Positions 59,849 through 64,000 of a stretch of DNA of 64,000 nt are shown here, one piece after another (position 1 is the first letter of the stretch; every line of letters begins with the position of its first letter). Where the stretch lies: assembly GCA_003343995.1 (NCBI GenBank), contig QAKE01000014.1, positions 33,927 through 97,926 on the forward strand, written 5' to 3'. Both the position numbers and the translations under genes were made by a program. The stretch comes from Bacillota bacterium. GTDB lineage: Bacteria > Bacillota > Clostridia > Christensenellales > Borkfalkiaceae. The notes below the pieces were generated by a model. The model saw nothing but the letters and a program-made list of their open reading frames with translations. It was not told the origin of the DNA and did no database searches.

Positions 59849-59877
59849 ATTTTAACACGGGGAAAAATGTTTGTCTT
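59849..59877 (-). promoter_or_regulatory. Promoter of the creatinase-like operon
   Basis: On the minus strand AAGACA (59877-59872) and TAAAAT (59854-59849) are 17 bases apart, about 33 nt before ATG 59809. The rest of the gap to 60063 is AT-rich with no gene. Confidence 0.5.
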
Positions 59878-60063
59878 TAGAAAATTGTATGTAATTTTTA
59901 AGAAATCGTAAATTTATTGATGAACTGCAACAACATGCCTGCATTTATAGTATATCACTTCCGACAATAAAAACATATAACAATTCTGTAAAATAAATGC
60001 AATAAAATTTTAACGAATTTCTTTTTCCGAAAGACACGTTGAATTTGAACTTTTTTAAAACGC

Positions 60064-60092
60064 TTGACACTTTCAACGTTTTATTTTATATT
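60064..60092 (+). promoter_or_regulatory. Leaderless promoter of the AraC gene at 60099
   Basis: TTGACA (60064-60069) and TATATT (60087-60092) are 17 bases apart, and ATG 60099 begins exactly 6 nt after the -10 box. Confidence 0.8.
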
Positions 60093-60098
60093 CTTATT

Positions 60099-60971
60099 AT
60101 GGAATTTCAAATGAAAACGTTAAACAACTGCATGGAAGTCAACAGAATTGCAAATCTGCATTTCTTTGAATTTCCGAAAGACTTCTATACCGCGTCGGAT
60201 AAACATAGTTTTTGCGAATTGGTATATGTCGCCAGCGGCGCGCTGGAAATACAATCGGACCGATATAACGGTCCTCTACGCAAAGGGGAAATGATTTTGC
60301 ACACGGCGTGGGAAAACCATTCTTTGCGCTGTCTTACAACCAACGCGCCCACCGTTATCATTATCGGCTTTGAATATAAAGGCGACGATTTATCGTTTTT
60401 ATCGGTAAAACCGACGATTTTATCGGCGCCGAACATCGATATTTTAGCCGACATCGTAAAAGAAGGACGAAATATCTTCGCCCCGCCCTATAATATCCCG
60501 ACATACGATATGAAGAAAAAGGAGAATATCCCGTTCGGCTCGGAACAAAGTTTGAAGATGCTCATTCAACAATTTCTCATCTCGCTCATTAGAATAAATC
60601 AGATAACGAACGACGCGGAACCGCCCGTCAAACATTCGGGATATCAAATTAACCAGATCGTCGCCTACGTCGACGAAAATCTGTTTGAAAAAATTACCAT
60701 CGACGAACTTGCTTTTATTTTCGGAACGAACCGTTCCTCTTTATGCAAGGAATTTAAAAACAAAACGGGATATAGTCTGAACCGGTACAAAGACCTGAAG
60801 AGAATAGAAAAAATCAAGCATTTATTGTGCAATACCGACTACACCATGACGGAAATCGCACAGCTTACGAATTTTACCAGCGTGCATTATTTTTCCAACT
60901 TTTTTAAAAACGCCGTCGGTATTGCGCCGAATAAATATAAACAACAAAACTGCAAACGCACCCGATACTAA
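60099..60971 (+). CDS. AraC-family transcriptional regulator
   Basis: From ATG 60099 the product is 290 residues: an N-terminal cupin sensor (FCELVYVASGALEIQSDRY and RKGEMILHTAWENH) and a C-terminal AraC HTH pair (ITIDELAFIFGTNRSSLCKEF, NFTSVHYFSNFFKNAVGIAP). The promoter sits directly against this ATG, ruling out the longer open frame from 60039; ATG 60111 is a possible alternative. It is divergent from the creatinase-like operon and is the likely regulator of that operon or of operon 2. Confidence 0.9.
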   Translation: MEFQMKTLNNCMEVNRIANLHFFEFPKDFYTASDKHSFCELVYVASGALEIQSDRYNGPLRKGEMILHTAWENHSLRCLTTNAPTVIIIGFEYKGDDLSFLSVKPTILSAPNIDILADIVKEGRNIFAPPYNIPTYDMKKKENIPFGSEQSLKMLIQQFLISLIRINQITNDAEPPVKHSGYQINQIVAYVDENLFEKITIDELAFIFGTNRSSLCKEFKNKTGYSLNRYKDLKRIEKIKHLLCNTDYTMTEIAQLTNFTSVHYFSNFFKNAVGIAPNKYKQQNCKRTRY

Positions 60972-61063
60972 AGAGATAAACGTACCGATTGTTGCTCCGA
61001 ATAGAGCATTCCATCAAATTAGAACAATTGATTTTATGCCCCTCTGAATTATCTGCAAAAAGA

Positions 61064-61091
61064 AAAAGACCACAATACGTCGTGGTCTTTT
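61064..61091. terminator. Terminator downstream of the AraC gene
   Basis: AAAAGACCAC/GTGGTCTTTT is a 10-bp stem that works in both directions. On the minus strand it directly follows the CCA-like end of the tRNA-like remnant, as a tRNA terminator would. Confidence 0.82.
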
Positions 61092-61139
61092 GGCGTTCGC
61101 GACGGGTGCCGAACCCGCATTGATGTCTTAAAAGCAACC
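61091..61139 (-). pseudogene. tRNA 3'-end-like remnant
   Basis: On the minus strand a T-arm shape GCGGG-TTCGGCA-CCCGT is followed by CGCGAAC, one base and CCA, then the terminator. TTTTAAG upstream resembles an anticodon loop. The matching 5' acceptor strand GTTCGCG is absent and A58 of the T loop is G, so it is not a working tRNA. It could mark an integration boundary; alternatively it is chance. Confidence 0.35.
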
Positions 61140-61140
61140 A

Positions 61141-61207
61141 AAAATAAGCGTTATAGCGTATATTACGGTCATTGTAAGCCGTTTTGTTCACTATAAACGC
61201 TTATTTT
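61141..61207. repeat. Long inverted repeat
   Basis: AAAATAAGCGTTATAG (61141-61156) and CTATAAACGCTTATTTT (61191-61207) are inverted copies with a single-base bulge and a 34-base spacer. They sit next to the tRNA-like remnant and before the HxlR gene. They may be a large terminator or the end of an element. Confidence 0.6.
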
Positions 61208-61258
61208 TTTATGGTTTATTCGTTATGTGAGGTAACTTTTATTTTATATGCAAGAAAG

Positions 61259-61588
61259 TCAAACATTCGACGCTTTATATTCGTTTCCCCATATTTCCAT
61301 AGCGTCCCAAATCGGGCGGAGAGATTTACCGATTTCGGAAAGTGAGTATTCCACGCGCGGCGGAACTTCCGCAAAAACTTCTCTTTCTATAAGTCCGTCA
61401 TTTTCCAAAGCGCGAAGATTATCAGTCAATACTTTCTTGCTTATAGCGGGTATAGTCTTAGAAAAATCGGTAAACCGCTGTTTGCCGTTATAAATCAAAT
61501 TCCGTATTATAAGCATTTTCCACTTATTTCCTATAAGTTGTACGGTTGTTGCCACAGGACATTCGGGTAATTCTTCTTTTGTCAGCAT
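61259..61588 (-). CDS. HxlR-family transcriptional regulator
   Basis: The 109-residue HxlR winged HTH has CPVATTVQLIGNKWKMLIIRNL, the RFTDFSKTIPAISKKVLTDNL recognition region and PPRVEYSLSEIGKSL wing. The N-terminal Cys (C11) is in the conserved position used for redox or electrophile sensing in this family. It is divergent from the NAD(P)-binding protein gene with a 19-bp perfect palindrome between them. Confidence 0.93.
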   Translation of the reverse strand: MLTKEELPECPVATTVQLIGNKWKMLIIRNLIYNGKQRFTDFSKTIPAISKKVLTDNLRALENDGLIEREVFAEVPPRVEYSLSEIGKSLRPIWDAMEIWGNEYKASNV

Positions 61589-61617
61589 AGCAATCTCCTT
61601 TAATCGTATTTTAAGCT

Positions 61618-61734
61618 ATTATAGCATAATTTTACCAACAAGTCAATGGTTCAAAAATGAAACTATGTAACAAATCTATTATCTGATAATAGAAAAGTAA
61701 CGTTCTTGTATTTGCTTTTTGCCTTTGCTATACT
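61618..61734. promoter_or_regulatory. Divergent HxlR promoters and 19-bp operator
   Basis: Minus strand: TTGACT (61646-61641) and TATAAT (61623-61618), 17 apart, for the HxlR gene. Plus strand: TTGTAT (61706-61711) and TATACT (61729-61734), 17 apart. The perfect palindrome TCTATTATC-T-GATAATAGA (61675-61693) lies between them. Confidence 0.82.
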
Positions 61735-61789
61735 ATGGGCGTAATCGAAAAGGTTACAACAAAAAAATCATTTTTGGAGGTGCTCTTTT

Positions 61790-62425
61790 ATGAGTAAGAA
61801 AATTGCAGTTGTTTGTGCAAACGGCAGAGTTGCAAAACAGGTTATCAAGGAAGCGGTTTCGCGCGGTTTGCAGGTTAAGGCATTTCAGCGTAAAGAAGAA
61901 GCGACCGAAGCGCAGGAGATAGTGGTTAAAGACTTATTTAATTTAACCTATGCGGATGTTGCGGATTGCGACGCTATCGTGGACGCTTTCGGTGCGTGGA
62001 CGCCCGAAACGCTTTCGCAACACAGCACTTCGCTGAAATATCTTTGCGATGTGCTTTCGGGAAAAGCAAACAGATTGCTGATTGTCGGCGGCGCAGGCAG
62101 TTTGTATGTCAACCCCGAACACACGGCTTGCGTATCCGACGGCGCAGATTTTCCCGACATATTCAAACCCCTTGCTACGGCTATGGCAAAGGCGTTAAGC
62201 GAGTTGCGCACAAGAAACGACGTGAAATGGACTTATATCAGTCCTGCGGGTGATTTCCAAGCCGATGGAGAAAGAACGGGAGAATACATTCTCGCCGGCG
62301 AGGAATTGACGCTGAACGAAAAAGGAGAAAGTATTATCAGTTATGCCGATTATGCGATTGCTATGGTGGATGAAATCGTAAACGGCAACAATATCGGCAA
62401 GCGTATCAGTGTAGTGAGGAAATAA
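61790..62425 (+). CDS. NAD(P)-binding Rossmann protein (NmrA/atypical SDR-like)
   Basis: The 211-residue protein has a Rossmann start (IAVVCANGRVAKQVIKEAVSRG), in which the usual GxxGxxG is relaxed to ANGRVAK, and YISPAGDFQADGERTGEYIL near the C-terminus, as in the NAD(P)H-binding YwnB/NmrA-like group. A strong GGAGGT precedes the ATG. It is the likely target of the divergent HxlR regulator and precedes the PPOX gene; a redox or quinone-stress role is common for such cassettes. Confidence 0.88.
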   Translation: MSKKIAVVCANGRVAKQVIKEAVSRGLQVKAFQRKEEATEAQEIVVKDLFNLTYADVADCDAIVDAFGAWTPETLSQHSTSLKYLCDVLSGKANRLLIVGGAGSLYVNPEHTACVSDGADFPDIFKPLATAMAKALSELRTRNDVKWTYISPAGDFQADGERTGEYILAGEELTLNEKGESIISYADYAIAMVDEIVNGNNIGKRISVVRK

Positions 62426-62504
62426 TTCAAATGCGGCAATGCGAGTCGCTGCAAAAAGCGCAAACGATAATCGCTTGCGCTTTTGCCCGTAAGAGGTAAT
62501 TGAT

Positions 62505-62960
62505 ATGGACAAAGTATTTGCGTTCTTAAAAGAAAACCCGATACAATATTGCGCTACCGTTGGACTTGACGGGAAGCCGAAGGTGCGTCCCTTTCAAATG
62601 ATGTATCACGAAGGCGGCAATCTCTATTATTGCACGGGTGCGAAAAAAGACGTTTATGCCGAACTGCAAAATAATCCGTATTTAGAGATAAGCGTTTCGA
62701 CTATGGAAAAATGGTTGCGTATTCGCGGACGCGTCGAATGGGTAAACGATATATCGGCAAAAGAAAGAGTTTTGAAAAAAAGCCCGCTCGTTAAAAGCAT
62801 TTATAAAACAGCGGATAACCCCGTCTTGAAAGTTTTTTATATAGCCAACGCAGAGGCCGTGATTGCCGATTTTTCAGGGCAACCGCCCGTTGTTATTAAA
62901 CTCAATTCCCGGTATGCTTCCGTTACAACGTATTTGTTTTCTGCATACTTTACGTTGTAA
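62505..62960 (+). CDS. Pyridoxamine 5'-phosphate oxidase-family flavoprotein, altered 3' end
   Basis: The 151-residue split-barrel FMN protein is intact up to about residue 133 (QYCATVGLDGKPKVRPFQMM, LYYCTGAKKDVYAELQNNPY, VIADFSGQPPVVIKL). Homologues usually stop near that point. The last 18 residues (from NSRYAS) are read antisense through the 3' end of the convergent glycosidase gene. The overlap of 124 bases and the abrupt change suggest a recombination junction near 62904. Confidence 0.85.
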   Translation: MDKVFAFLKENPIQYCATVGLDGKPKVRPFQMMYHEGGNLYYCTGAKKDVYAELQNNPYLEISVSTMEKWLRIRGRVEWVNDISAKERVLKKSPLVKSIYKTADNPVLKVFYIANAEAVIADFSGQPPVVIKLNSRYASVTTYLFSAYFTL

Positions 62961-64000
62961 GCCTTTCCGCCTACAACTACTCCTTCCAACGAAAATGAAG
63001 CGATTTTATCTGAAAGAATCGGCTTGAAATCCGTCTTTCCGCCGTTTACGCAAACGCCGCAAAGCCCATTGATCACATGATCGATAAACGCGGAATGATT
63101 GTAATCTTTTCCGCGGCCTACATCGTCGCGGCCATACTCTACGATCAACCTTCTCGCCAACCATTCGCCTGTTGTTCCGTCGAGATCTTCGTCGATCCAC
63201 GGTCTTATTTCTCCTTCTATCGTAATATGTTGACTTTTCGCATAAGTGATCAGCATATCGGCAAAATCAGAGCCGCCGATTTCTTTTTCGCCGTGAACTT
63301 TAATCCATTCCGAAACGCCACGCAATACCTGCGACGTAGCAAACGGCCAAACGGGTCCGTTCCACAAGCAGGCGTGCGGAAACGGGAATTTATACAACGG
63401 ATTGCTTTGATCCGCCGTTGCCAAGCCGTATTTTTGCTTAAAAATCTTTTCATCCGTTAAAAATTTTAAACAACCCGCATTTTCTTCTTGCGGAATACCG
63501 AAATAGAACGGAGTATAAGCGCTCAATTCTTTTGCCGTATAATCGGGGTGCGGATTTGAAAAATCGGGATAGAAACGATCGATCGTTTCGCCTTTTTCCA
63601 CAGGAAGATTATAATATAAGTCGTTTACGTATAACTTTCCATTGATTTCTTTTTTAAGATTCTCGCAGAAATTTTTATAATAGTCTGCCCGTTCGTCGCC
63701 GTGCGATTCAAGGATTTTATATATGCCGTAAGCGTTGGCATATACGTATGAATTGATTGTAGGACGGATTCCCGACGAAGAAATCGAAAGTTCCATTCCG
63801 TCATAATTATCCGTTCCTTTATATAAGCCGCACTTTGCTTTGTTGCGCGATTCGAAAAGCGTAAAATACTCTATAAGTTTATCCGCAACGGAATACGCGT
63901 AATCAAGACAATTCGTATACTCGGCGTATTCGTAAAAAGCGTAGCAAAACCAATTGTTATACACAAGCAATTTTTCGATATGATTTAGCCAAAAGTCAGC
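62837..64000 (-). CDS. GH63-like glycoside hydrolase, 5' end outside window
   Basis: The frame is open to the window edge, so only the C-terminal 387 codons are seen. Motifs of the (alpha/alpha)6 MGH1/GH63 group are present: CLWNGPVWPFATSQ, DGTTGEWLARR and DYNHSAFIDHVINGLCGV, the last two with likely catalytic acids. The final 20 or so residues (after YVVTEAYREL) are encoded antisense to the PPOX gene and probably foreign. The substrate may be an alpha-glucoside or mannoside. Confidence 0.85.
   Translation of the reverse strand, partial: ADFWLNHIEKLLVYNNWFCYAFYEYAEYTNCLDYAYSVADKLIEYFTLFESRNKAKCGLYKGTDNYDGMELSISSSGIRPTINSYVYANAYGIYKILESHGDERADYYKNFCENLKKEINGKLYVNDLYYNLPVEKGETIDRFYPDFSNPHPDYTAKELSAYTPFYFGIPQEENAGCLKFLTDEKIFKQKYGLATADQSNPLYKFPFPHACLWNGPVWPFATSQVLRGVSEWIKVHGEKEIGGSDFADMLITYAKSQHITIEGEIRPWIDEDLDGTTGEWLARRLIVEYGRDDVGRGKDYNHSAFIDHVINGLCGVCVNGGKTDFKPILSDKIASFSLEGVVVGGKAYNVKYAENKYVVTEAYRELSLITTGGCPEKSAITASALAI

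Noticed and set aside
61091..61139. Functional tRNA
   Set aside because: Only the T-arm and 3' end are present. The 5' acceptor strand and D-arm are missing and the T-loop A58 is changed.

Overview
The window reads as a moderately GC-rich Clostridia-type (Bacillota) chromosome. The evidence is the gene neighbourhoods (mini-RNase III, rlmB, sigH, dnaX, ybaB, recR), many lipobox lipoproteins, ECF-transporter S components, CotF-like coat proteins, a CwlD-like amidase and AGGAGG-type ribosome sites. A gut commensal in or near Christensenellales would fit, but that is inference. No rRNA, intact tRNA, CRISPR array or complete insertion sequence was seen.

Layout. 1-1390: edge gene and a WYL regulator with a palindrome inside its own promoter. 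1414-5836: core operon mrnC-rlmB-sigH-dnaX-ybaB-recR. 5912-7477: holin-like, XhlA-like and amidase genes, with three exact DnaA boxes at the amidase promoter. 7798-13590: a corrinoid (B12) module made of a cobalamin riboswitch, a DUF4430 lipoprotein, an ECF S component, a corrinoid protein, an MtaA-like methyltransferase, a RACo-type activator and a PocR-AraC regulator. 13695-25916: housekeeping and small genes, including MATE, phosphatase, tandem-HTH regulator, Lrp-aminotransferase-ppa, DUF378, QueT with a candidate preQ1 element, two CotF-like genes, a tandem hairpin repeat, and a TetR-flavodoxin-alcohol dehydrogenase operon. 24133-27030: glycerophosphodiesterase, SGNH hydrolase and metallophosphoesterase.

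27378-59809 is a large glycan-utilisation region on the minus strand. Operon 1 (40802 to 27378) encodes a solute-binding protein, two permeases, a DUF4091 lipoprotein, a lipoprotein phosphoesterase and two Ig-rich lipoproteins. Operon 2 (57398 to 42189) has the same plan: an EEP phosphatase, a binding protein, two permeases, a laminin-G/Ig protein, a DUF4838 lipoprotein, a duplicated Big2 lipoprotein, GH3 and GH13. Neither has an ABC ATPase, so a shared MsmX-type ATPase elsewhere is inferred. Upstream lies a trio of M24 creatinase-like protein, sensory-rhodopsin-transducer-like protein and creatininase-like protein. Two AraC regulators (41330, 60099) flank the region.

The right end (61091-64000) looks recombined. 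A tRNA 3'-end-like remnant is followed by an AT-richer HxlR/NAD(P)-binding/PPOX cassette whose last gene runs antisense into the 3' end of a truncated GH63-like glycosidase gene.

Signals outside the normal feature list: three genes have a promoter placed exactly 6 nt before the ATG (leaderless mRNAs), three copies of an unnamed surface module occur in two adjacent lipoproteins, and several palindromic operators and structured leaders are visible.
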